NCBI RefSeq assembly: GCF_000142805.1
Contig: NC_013079.1
Coordinates: 620,001-684,000 of the forward strand
DNA length: 64,000 bases
Direction of reading: 5' to 3'
DNA from: Lachancea thermotolerans CBS 6340
Taxonomy: Eukaryota; Ascomycota; Saccharomycetes; Saccharomycetales; Saccharomycetaceae
Under the pieces are notes generated by a model. It made no database searches, was not told the DNA's origin, and was given only the letters and a program-made list of their open reading frames with translations. Shown here piece by piece: positions 57,089-64,000 of the stretch. Position numbers and translations under genes: made by a program. How positions within the stretch are numbered: the first letter of the stretch is position 1; every line of letters begins with the position of its first letter.

Positions 57089-58474
57089 TCAGTTGTTGCC
57101 CTTCTTCTTGTTAGAAGTGGAGTTCTTTGGAAGCTCCTTAGTAAATGGGATGAATTCTGGCTCGCCTGGGATGTACTTTCTCAAGACTTCAGGAACGACC
57201 AAGCCTTCTTCGGTTTGGTAGTTTTCCAAAACACAGCACAAGGCTCTCTGGGTGGCACAAAGAGTAGAGTTCAGGCAGTGGACGTACTTCTTTTCTCTGT
57301 CACCCATCTTCTTGATACCGCATCTGATCTCAAGGTTTCTAGATTGGTAGTCGGTACAGTTCGAGCAAGAAACCAACTCCTTGTATTCTTGCTGGTAAGG
57401 GAACCAGGCTTCCAAGTCGTACTTCTTAGCAGCGGCGTTGTTTAGCTCACCAGAAACGATACCAACAACACGGTATGGCAGGTTCAGCGACTGATAGAAC
57501 TCCTCGGAGGTAGCAATCATTCTGTCGAACTCTTCCCAGGACTTTTCAGGTTCAGTCAACACGAACTGCTCAATCTTTTCAAAGGCGTGGACTCTGAACA
57601 CACCCCAGGCGTCCTTACCATGAGCACCAGCTTCTCTACGGAAACAAGAAGAGTAACCGGCGTAGCGAACTGGCAGCTGCTCTTGAGGCTTTTCGAACCA
57701 TTCACCGGAGTGGTATGCAGAAATTGGCTGTTCAGAAGTGGCAATCAGGTACTTCTCGTCGTCGCCGTCCATGACCTTGTACAATTCTTCGTCGAACTCA
57801 GAGAGCTGAGCGGTTTTGCTCATGGCCTCTTTGTCCATCATGACTGGGGCCTGGAGAGGGATGTAACCCTTGGAGGCCAAGAACGACAAACCGTAGTTGA
57901 TCATGGCCTGGTTCAGGAAAACACCGTAGTTTCTGAAGAAGTAGCCTCTGTGGCCGGAGATCTTGACACCACGCTCTGGGTCGTAGCCGTCCAATCTGAG
58001 CAGGACTTCGTGGTGAGAGAGACTGGCGGGCTTGCCAGAGCAGGAAGCGTTGGTGCCAACCTCGCTCAGGTTTTCGGGCTTCCAGCTGCGGACGAGCTCA
58101 TTGTTTTCCTCGTCGTTGGATACCACAACAGAGGGGTGGACGATGTTGCCGACCTGGAACACCTTCTGCTTCAGGTCGTTGTCCTGCTTCTGCTCGAGTT
58201 CGCTGAGCTTCTTCTTCTCGGCCGCGATACGGTCCTTCTCGGCTAGCAGCTCCTTAGGGTCCTCCTTGTTTTTGAACTTGAGCCCGATCTCCTTCTGCAC
58301 CTTGTTTTGTTGCTTGTTGAGTTCGTCCAACTGGAATCTGGTCTTGACCCATTCCTTGTAGTCTGCGATGATTTCGTCCACAATCTCGACACTGGCGTGT
58401 CTGGCCTTCTGGGACTGTCTGATGAGTTCAGGGTTACCACCTTTCTCCTCGATGAACTGTGTAATATCTAGCAT
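57089..58474 (-). CDS. SES1: Cytosolic seryl-tRNA synthetase
   Basis: The class II aminoacyl-tRNA synthetase charges tRNA-Ser. It has 461 residues (S. cerevisiae 462). The N-terminal long coiled-coil arm (about 35-105, with QLDELNKQQNKVQKEIG) contacts the tRNA. Motif 2 is SCFRREAGAHGKDAWGVFRVH, and the motif 3 region is RALCCVLENYQTEEG. The C-terminal tail GNN follows a Lys-rich stretch, as in the yeast enzyme. Codon use is biased as in highly expressed yeast genes (AGA Arg, GGT Gly). A TGACTCA Gcn4-type heptamer at 58484-58490 lies only 10 bp before the ATG. It is flanked by the convergent GIP1 gene. Confidence 0.97.
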   Translation of the reverse strand: MLDITQFIEEKGGNPELIRQSQKARHASVEIVDEIIADYKEWVKTRFQLDELNKQQNKVQKEIGLKFKNKEDPKELLAEKDRIAAEKKKLSELEQKQDNDLKQKVFQVGNIVHPSVVVSNDEENNELVRSWKPENLSEVGTNASCSGKPASLSHHEVLLRLDGYDPERGVKISGHRGYFFRNYGVFLNQAMINYGLSFLASKGYIPLQAPVMMDKEAMSKTAQLSEFDEELYKVMDGDDEKYLIATSEQPISAYHSGEWFEKPQEQLPVRYAGYSSCFRREAGAHGKDAWGVFRVHAFEKIEQFVLTEPEKSWEEFDRMIATSEEFYQSLNLPYRVVGIVSGELNNAAAKKYDLEAWFPYQQEYKELVSCSNCTDYQSRNLEIRCGIKKMGDREKKYVHCLNSTLCATQRALCCVLENYQTEEGLVVPEVLRKYIPGEPEFIPFTKELPKNSTSNKKKGNN

Positions 58475-59130
58475 GGTTTCAGTTGACTCAAAACCTAGGG
58501 CGAACCTGTACGGGACCTTTTGATATTGTTTTTGTCGAGAGGGAATGGATGATCAACGGTGTCAAACTACAAATTTTTTTCACCTGCTACACTCACTAAC
58601 TGTGTTGTGACACATAATTAGACATTATGACTAAAACGCCCCTATAAAGCGCCTGAATTGGACTTACTACGGCTCTTTTCGATACCTTAATATCTATCTT
58701 TTTGCGTAAATTCTTGCGGTGTTCGTTTGCTCCCTGGATCCGGAGTTACGCCCCACGCAACGTTACCATGCCATAATCTGATCTCGAAAGGAAACGTGGT
58801 GTTGCCCCAATTGAGATTGCTGCCGAACTCTGGTCCCTGTACGCACATTCGTTCCCATAATGCAAACGAATTTCACCGCAGCGATAGCCTAAAGTCAGAC
58901 GAAACAACAGGCACAGAACCGCCCACATAAACGAAAACTTCTCATCGCAACTGCACTTCGCCAACAAAGGAAGCAAGCAATTACTCTACAGTCTGTACAC
59001 GCTTCCCATAACCACCACTAGCCTTCTTCGATTGAGCTCCAGCTCCAGCATTGAGCATATGATAACTAGCAGATCTGAAACTGCCATATAGAATTCCAAA
59101 TCTCATTAACCTCAACAAGTCTTCTTCGCA
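58475..59130. other. Region between SES1 start and tRNA-Val
   Basis: This is presumed SES1 promoter and tRNA-Val 5' flank. Only short frames are present; I recognise nothing in them. Confidence 0.5.
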
Positions 59131-59204
59131 GGTCCAATGGTCTAGTGGTTTACGACGTCGCCTTTACACGGCGAAGATCCCGAGTTCGAACCTCGGTTGG
59201 ATCA
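59131..59204 (+). tRNA. tV(UAC): tRNA-Val (anticodon UAC)
   Basis: The sequence has acceptor GGTCCAA with TTGGATC (discriminator A), D-arm TGGTCTAGTGG, anticodon stem TCGCC/GGCGA around TTTACAC (anticodon TAC), and T-arm CGAGTTCGAACCTCG. There is no intron. T6 follows about 12 bases downstream. It closely resembles S. cerevisiae tRNA-Val(UAC). Confidence 0.97.
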
Positions 59205-59382
59205 TGTTAGAATTCATTTTTTGTCATTTTTGTTCCCTAAGAATGTTGAACTTTATTTTAGTAGGATTTAGGAGCTCATTTCAGATCCGCGATAAGAGCT
59301 TCTCCGGAAAGAGGGACTCTGAACGCCGTTTTTTTGGTATCCAGCGTGTATAGGTCGTACTTTAGACATATTTACATACACT

Positions 59383-59820
59383 ATGAGCTCGGAAGCGAAC
59401 CCGCCTGTCTTGGAGCCCTTCACCGTTACGGTGGTGGATAGAAACGTTAAGCACCAGGTTGAAGGCGAGCCGGAAGAGGAAGGCCACCCAGACCACGAGG
59501 TGCAGGGCGTAATGTTCGCCACAAATGTTAAGTACATATTTGAGGACGACCAAGAGCTGCTGCCGGAGCAGGAGGACCCTGCAATCGAAAACGTGGTGAT
59601 CATAGAAGCGGACGAGTCGCTGAGGGTGACGCAGGTGGAGCTCATCAGCGACCAGTTCAAGCAGGTGGGGTATGAGGTACGCGACGGCAATGAGGTGTGC
59701 ATCGACGCGCTCTCGAGATTCGAGACGCCGCGGCAACTGGGTAACCTCCCGCTGGAAAAGCTCGTCCAGCTTTACAAGCTGCAGAACGACCAGCTACATA
59801 GCCTGTTCAATACACTCTGA
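59383..59820 (+). CDS. ATG31: Autophagy protein Atg31 (Cis1)
   Basis: Atg31 bridges Atg17 and Atg29 in the scaffold that starts autophagosome formation. The protein has 145 residues against 196 in S. cerevisiae. Matching segments are FTVTVVDRNVKHQVE, VMFATNVKYIFEDD, ENVVIIEADESLRVTQVELISDQF and the C-terminal LPLEKLVQLYKLQNDQLHSL, the helix that contacts Atg17. The missing length corresponds to the acidic, Ser-rich loop before the C-terminal helix, so this looks like a compact version rather than a truncation. It is convergent with FAL1 (56 bp between stops), matching YDR022C-YDR021W. Confidence 0.88.
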   Translation: MSSEANPPVLEPFTVTVVDRNVKHQVEGEPEEEGHPDHEVQGVMFATNVKYIFEDDQELLPEQEDPAIENVVIIEADESLRVTQVELISDQFKQVGYEVRDGNEVCIDALSRFETPRQLGNLPLEKLVQLYKLQNDQLHSLFNTL

Positions 59821-59876
59821 AGAATGCGTAACGCGCGGGAGTCGCAGGGCCTATGCGAAAACTAGACGCCTGTCCT

Positions 59877-61073
59877 TTATGACAGCTCGGCGAGGTTCGC
59901 AGGCATGGGCCGAATCTTCACGCTGTAGTGCTTTTCGATTGCCTTCAGGCCCTGTGCGTCATCGCGCGTTATGAAGTTGATTGCGACACCCTTGCGGCCG
60001 AATCTACCGCTGCGCCCGATACGGTGGATGTAGTTCTCGAGGTTGTCGGGCAAATCGTAGTTGATAACCAGCGACACCTGCTGGACATCTATCCCTCGTG
60101 CCCACACGTCGGTGGAAATTAGCACGCGCGAGGTGCCCGACCGAAAGTCGTTCATCACCCGGTCCCGGTCCTCCTGCTTCATGTCCCCGTGCATGGACGC
60201 AACGGCGAAGTTGGCCTGTAAGAGCTTCGACGACAACCAGTCGACCACCTTTTTGGTGTTGCAGAAAATCACACACTGCGTTATGGTGAGGGAATCGTAT
60301 AGGTCGCACAGGGTGTCGAATTTCCACTCCTCGCGGTCCACATTGACGTGGTACTGCTTGATGCCCTCCAGTGAGATCTCGTCTCTTTTAACCAAAATTT
60401 TGACGGGGTCGCTCATGAACTTCTTGGTGATTTCCAAGATGTCTTTGCTCATGGTGGCGCTCACCACCACCACTTGCACTGACTTCGGTAGCTTTGCAAA
60501 TATGTCGTAGATCTGTTGTTTGAAGCCGAGCGTCTCACTGAGAAGCTCGTCGGCCTCATCCAAAATCAGCATCTTCAAATGCCTGGTATTAAGTATTCTT
60601 CTCTTTATCATGTCCAGCACTCGGCCTGGCGTGCCACTCACTACATGGCAGCCGTGGGTCAGTTTTTTGGTGTCCGTCTGCATCGCCTTCCCACCGGTGC
60701 AAGCGTGCGCGGATATGTTCATGTAATCACCCAGGTTCCCGACAACTTGTGAGATCTGCTTGGCCAGCTCTCTCGTGGGCGAAAGCACCAGGCTCTGAAG
60801 CTCTCGGCTTTTGAAGTCTATTACTTGTAGCATGCCAATAGTGAAAGTGGCTGTCTTACCTGTACCAGATTGGGCCTGGGCGATCACATCTCTACCTGAG
60901 ATGATCTGTGTTATCGCTCTTGACTGGATTGCGGAAGGTGCTTCGAAACCGTAGGCGTATACACCTCTAAGAAGGTCTTCTTTCAGATGCATCGATTCGA
61001 ATGTTGGCGAAACCTTCAGCTTGCCAGAGGTTTTGAACTTGAGCTTGGAGTCCGAGTCTTTACTGAACGACAT
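59877..61073 (-). CDS. FAL1: DEAD-box RNA helicase Fal1 (eIF4A-III type)
   Basis: This nucleolar helicase acts in early 18S rRNA processing. It has 398 residues (S. cerevisiae 399). All DEAD-box motifs are present: [13 protein letters not shown] (Q motif), AQSGTGKT (I), PTRELAKQI (Ia), [10 protein letters not shown] (Ib), ILDEADELL (II), VVSATM (III), [11 protein letters not shown] (IV), [21 protein letters not shown] (V) and [13 protein letters not shown] (VI). Fal1 rather than translation factor Tif1 is indicated by its length, N-terminal [14 protein letters not shown] and position. It is divergent from DAS2 with 175 bp between ATGs, which hold GATGAG repeats and an RRPE-like element typical of ribosome-biogenesis promoters. 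Confidence 0.94.
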   Translation of the reverse strand: MSFSKDSDSKLKFKTSGKLKVSPTFESMHLKEDLLRGVYAYGFEAPSAIQSRAITQIISGRDVIAQAQSGTGKTATFTIGMLQVIDFKSRELQSLVLSPTRELAKQISQVVGNLGDYMNISAHACTGGKAMQTDTKKLTHGCHVVSGTPGRVLDMIKRRILNTRHLKMLILDEADELLSETLGFKQQIYDIFAKLPKSVQVVVVSATMSKDILEITKKFMSDPVKILVKRDEISLEGIKQYHVNVDREEWKFDTLCDLYDSLTITQCVIFCNTKKVVDWLSSKLLQANFAVASMHGDMKQEDRDRVMNDFRSGTSRVLISTDVWARGIDVQQVSLVINYDLPDNLENYIHRIGRSGRFGRKGVAINFITRDDAQGLKAIEKHYSVKIRPMPANLAELS

Positions 61074-61143
61074 ATTGAAGGGTTATAGGGTGCTATCGCG
61101 GTTCTCCTTGGTCGCTCTTTGCACTGAAGCAAGTTATTTGTAG

Positions 61144-61168
61144 CTCATCTCATCTCATCTCATCTCAT
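61144..61168. repeat. (CTCAT)5 pentanucleotide repeat with adjacent RRPE-like element
   Basis: Five CTCAT units read as GATGAG repeats on the FAL1 strand, containing the core of the PAC motif. GGAAAATTTG at 61174-61183 resembles the RRPE element. Both motif types are common in rRNA-processing gene promoters of yeasts. Confidence 0.75.
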
Positions 61169-61248
61169 CTTTTGGAAAATTTGTTATCTACCATTGCTTA
61201 TGAAACTCTCCATACATCACAAATTTGAGACGTGCACAACGTAACTCA

Positions 61249-61878
61249 ATGCCTCGCATCATTGTTTCGATAGGTGGTGGCCACCTTACTGACATTCACA
61301 AGGCCATCTTGCAGATCAAGGATGCGCTACTTGAGGCTTTCGTCAACACTGAAGTAGTACTTGTCGATTTAGACAAGTCTCTGAAAAAGGGTCCACTGAC
61401 GCACACAGACCAAGACTATGACTTCAAACAAGTTTCAGCGCGTCTCTGTAGTGCACAAGACCCCAATGTATGGGAGGCAGTCCTGGTGTGTGGTGCTTAC
61501 GCGTTGTTCGACCCCACGATCAATGAGCTCTGTCATCTGAAGGTATTTCTTGACAGCGACGGCGACCGCCGGCTCATTGACCTTATTAATCGCCGTAGCG
61601 CCAAAACTCCCGAGCTTCTGGCTGCCTTGATTAAGGACTATATGGAAAACCTGCGGCCCGAGATGCACAAGTACATCGAGCCGACCAAAGCGCACGCGGA
61701 CCTCATCATCCCCAACAGCAGCGAAAACGTTGGGCCCGCCATCATTGTGGACAGTATTGTTAAGATTGTCGAGGATAGCAAGGGCGGGATTGTGCGCCCG
61801 AGGAAACTGTTCCCACATCTTGACTTCCAGGCTGAGTCCCTGGACATCGAGAAAGAGAAGTACTACGATCTTAGCTGA
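61249..61878 (+). CDS. DAS2: Uridine kinase-like protein Das2
   Basis: The 209-residue protein (S. cerevisiae Das2/YDR020C, 232) is related to uridine kinases/phosphoribulokinases. Family-like segments are AVLVCGAYALFDPTINELCHLKVFLDSDGDRRLIDLINRR and MHKYIEPTKAHADLIIPNS, which resemble the uridine-kinase lid and substrate regions. The N-terminal VSIGGGHLTDIHKAI sits where kinases have GxxxxGK(S/T); the P-loop lysine and following Ser/Thr are not seen, so catalytic activity is doubtful. The frame is open to 61225 only with TTG, so the ATG at 61249 is used. The pairing with divergent FAL1 matches YDR020C-YDR021W. Confidence 0.88.
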   Translation: MPRIIVSIGGGHLTDIHKAILQIKDALLEAFVNTEVVLVDLDKSLKKGPLTHTDQDYDFKQVSARLCSAQDPNVWEAVLVCGAYALFDPTINELCHLKVFLDSDGDRRLIDLINRRSAKTPELLAALIKDYMENLRPEMHKYIEPTKAHADLIIPNSSENVGPAIIVDSIVKIVEDSKGGIVRPRKLFPHLDFQAESLDIEKEKYYDLS

Positions 61879-62246
61879 ATATGCAAGCGCGTCGCCTTTG
61901 CACAACTACTGCATGTTCGCATGCCATACTACCTTTATAGCTGCAAATCTTTCTGAAGCTTAAGGTCCTTCGGTCTTTGTCGTTGCGACAAAGTGACTAT
62001 GCGACACCTTCCATTAGGGCTTGCTTTAATACTGCACGCGCAAAAATCTGACCTCGATGGATGGTTGGTCGAGTTGACTAGTGCCGTGTTTTGTAATCGG
62101 TAGTTCTTTGACCTTGGATACGAAGAACTAGTTGTTTAGTATAGTTTTTTCAAATTAATGATTTGACGTCTTCAACATTAAATATGATATCTCTTCCATC
62201 AACTTGAAACACTAACAAATCATTATTGTGTTAAAGGGGACGACCG
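61879..62246. other. DAS2-TCM62 intergenic region
   Basis: This is 368 bp, AT-rich towards TCM62, presumably the TCM62 promoter. No gene or RNA is recognisable. Confidence 0.5.
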
Positions 62247-63920
62247 ATGCTTAAGAAGGCTCAATGGTTATGTTCCAGGACCGTTAAGACGCTCCACACT
62301 CCGATTTACAATGCGAGCAATCTAGCAACGCGTCAAAGCTTGTTGACCTACATCGCTATACTGGAGAAAGTTGTCCATTCTGCCTCTTACAGCCGGTCCG
62401 TGCTATATGCTGGCAAATACAAGAAGCTGCCTCAGGCAATCTCTGGAAATGACACGGTAAGGATGAACTACATGCTGAAAGAGCTCTTGACGTCGCTGCA
62501 GCTATCAGAGGCGGAGAACCCGGAACAACAGCGAGATCCATCAAGGAAGCTGGGCAAGATCGGCTTGCAACTGTTCATGGCTTGCCAGCAGGATAACATA
62601 ACGGCACTCGGTACCGGCCTTACAAAGAGGCTCGTGGAATGCTATAACCGTTATCCCTCGCAAGACATGGCCGCGAGCATCGAAACCTCGCTGTCAAGGG
62701 TTCGCGAATTTTTGAAGCAGAACAAACTTATCATCAAGGACCGCGGTGACATCGACCAATTGGTCAGCAAGCTCGCTAGCAGCGAAGAAGATGCTAGTAC
62801 AATCCAAAAGGTGTTACTGGAGCTGAACTACGAGTTGGTTTCGGACGAGGTGATCCGAGTTGTCCGCGGGCGTCGGACTGAAGACGAAATTGAGGTTTCG
62901 AAAGGCTGGAAGTTTCCATCTGGCCTACTAGACTCCAACGAGCCGTACAAACGATCGCTCCAGCTTTCGAAAAATAAGCTAGTGGCCGTCAACAGCGAAA
63001 GCCTTGTGCTGGTTCACGACGGCACGCTGAGGGAGGCGGACAAGATCCTCCCGTCGCTACATTACGCTTCCAAGCAGCAAAAATCGCTGGTCATTGTTGT
63101 GAACGGAGACTGCATCGGTGATGCACTTGCTGCGATCACAATCCACAACAACAAGTGCCGCCGCCAGGGCGTGCCCTCACAGGCCATAGTGCTCCGGTAC
63201 ATTGCTCGTGATCATCAAGGTGTAGAGCTGCAGGAGAACATTGACTTTCTCAGCTTTTTGAAGTTGCCCCAGGGCGTGGGTAGTGTGTACTCGCCAGAGT
63301 TCAGTGAACACGTGCCGAGCACGGCGTCAGCCGCATTGTTCTTTGGGTCGCTAGAGTCGCTGAAAGCCACCACCGGCGAGGCCTTTCTGTACAATACCCA
63401 GGTTGGGGGCCAAGAGATCCGCAACGACGCCCTGCGCACCACGGTGACGTTGCATGTGGGCGGACACAGCGAGCTTGAGATCGACCACCGCCGCGCCCAG
63501 CTGGATCACATCATGAACAACATTCTGTGCCATGGGCTTGCGCACGGCTGGGTCCCTTCCCAGGGAGTTGCCCTGGCCAAGTCTGTTGCTGTATTGCAGA
63601 GCGGCGACAGCCGTAGCGCTCGCTCTCCGGGCGCTGACGTGCTTACCGAGAGCCTGACGTTACCACTGGAGTCCGCGGTCACAAACCTATATGCAGCTCA
63701 CAGGTTCGAGGCCAGCAGGCTCACTGCCGAGACAATCGCAGACCCCTCCTTCACCACTGCATATTTGCCGGAAAAGTGCTCGACGGTCGAACGTGGTGTG
63801 GTCGAGCCCTGGAGCAATATCGATAAAATTCTGGCTGGTGTAGCGAGCTTCGTAAAGCTTGCCGCCAGCTGCGACGTGCTCGTGACGAGGTTTTTCGACA
63901 AGCCTAAGAAGAACGACTGA
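62247..63920 (+). CDS. TCM62: Mitochondrial chaperonin-related SDH assembly factor Tcm62
   Basis: Tcm62 is a diverged Hsp60 relative in the mitochondrial matrix needed for succinate dehydrogenase assembly. The protein has 557 residues (S. cerevisiae 572). The N-terminus MLKKAQWLCSRTVKTLHTPIY is basic and amphipathic, like a presequence. The chaperonin resemblance is faint: an equatorial-like first part, a middle segment with SLVIVVNGDCIGDALAAITIHN similar to the apical-domain strand of GroEL, and LDHIMNNILCHGLAHGWVPSQGVALAKS, matching the C-terminal EGIVPGGGVAL region but without its glycines. Position next to the GIP1/DAS2 blocks fits YBR044C. The gene is complete and ends 80 bp before the window edge. 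Confidence 0.9.
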   Translation: MLKKAQWLCSRTVKTLHTPIYNASNLATRQSLLTYIAILEKVVHSASYSRSVLYAGKYKKLPQAISGNDTVRMNYMLKELLTSLQLSEAENPEQQRDPSRKLGKIGLQLFMACQQDNITALGTGLTKRLVECYNRYPSQDMAASIETSLSRVREFLKQNKLIIKDRGDIDQLVSKLASSEEDASTIQKVLLELNYELVSDEVIRVVRGRRTEDEIEVSKGWKFPSGLLDSNEPYKRSLQLSKNKLVAVNSESLVLVHDGTLREADKILPSLHYASKQQKSLVIVVNGDCIGDALAAITIHNNKCRRQGVPSQAIVLRYIARDHQGVELQENIDFLSFLKLPQGVGSVYSPEFSEHVPSTASAALFFGSLESLKATTGEAFLYNTQVGGQEIRNDALRTTVTLHVGGHSELEIDHRRAQLDHIMNNILCHGLAHGWVPSQGVALAKSVAVLQSGDSRSARSPGADVLTESLTLPLESAVTNLYAAHRFEASRLTAETIADPSFTTAYLPEKCSTVERGVVEPWSNIDKILAGVASFVKLAASCDVLVTRFFDKPKKND

Positions 63921-64000
63921 GCACTCGCGCTCACAGCGGCCGAGGCTCCGCAAAACAACTTGTAAATATCAGACGGTATCCTGGGCCAAATTCCCGGATC
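63921..64000. other. Right window edge, TCM62 3' flank
   Basis: The last 80 bases after the TCM62 stop contain nothing recognisable. Confidence 0.5.

Noticed and set aside
58484-58490. TGACTCA Gcn4 site 10 bp before SES1
   Set aside because: It is a perfect heptamer but almost certainly inside the transcribed leader, so it is noted in the SES1 entry rather than called as a functional site.

Overview
The window is nuclear DNA of a budding yeast of the family Saccharomycetaceae that separated before the whole-genome duplication; a Lachancea-like species is the best guess, but the species cannot be fixed from the sequence alone. The evidence is gene order. From left to right the genes match, from memory of the S. 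cerevisiae map, two chromosome tracks interleaved in one unduplicated region. One track runs YBR060C down to YBR044C (ORC2, AKL1, TSC3, UBP14, MUM2, YBR056W, PRP6, YBR053C, REB1, RPS11B, FMP23, ZTA1, GIP1, TCM62). The other runs YDR036C down to YDR020C (EHD3, ARO3, LYS14, PST2, MIX14, RAD28, REG1, VPS54, RPS11A, SES1, ATG31, FAL1, DAS2). Both tracks keep their relative orientation. Introns are short and rare, with yeast-type splice signals, and tRNA genes are dispersed.

Layout. 1-4.1 kb holds NRG1 (-), HEM13 (+) and RPC11 (-). The first 3.6 kb are strikingly GC-rich, and this block is inverted relative to the rest of the conserved order. 4.2-9.5 kb has ORC2, AKL1 and TSC3 in tandem. At 9.7-10.9 kb a sphingolipid delta-4 desaturase, absent from S. 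cerevisiae, lies convergent with TSC3. 12-22 kb has EHD3, UBP14, MUM2 (with a predicted 62-nt intron), ARO3, a GH5 glucanase-like gene and tRNAs Gln and Asp. 22-27.5 kb has PRP6 and LYS14. At 27.6-30.7 kb a guanidinobutyrase/agmatinase-type ureohydrolase and a MATE transporter occupy the place of MRH1/YRO2. 31.4-42.2 kb has the YBR053C homologue, tRNA-Arg, PST2, MIX14, RAD28, REG1 and VPS54.

42.2-48.8 kb is an accessory island between VPS54 and REB1. It holds two intact DUF1963 (YwqG-type, bacterial-like) genes in tandem, a decayed third copy, and one unrecognised ORF. 48.8-63.9 kb returns to conserved order: REB1, intron-containing RPS11, FMP23, ZTA1, GIP1, SES1, tRNA-Val, ATG31, FAL1, DAS2 and TCM62.

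Functional links include TSC3 with the desaturase (sphingoid bases), REG1 and GIP1 (both type-1 phosphatase targeting subunits), FAL1/RPS11/REB1 (ribosome production), and FMP23/MIX14/TCM62/EHD3 (mitochondria). CACGTG E-box motifs are unusually clustered upstream of HEM13, downstream of NRG1 and upstream of REG1. I see no transposon, LTR, CRISPR array or centromere. The most novel parts are the DUF1963 array, the two sites where non-ancestral metabolic genes sit in otherwise conserved order, and the E-box clusters.
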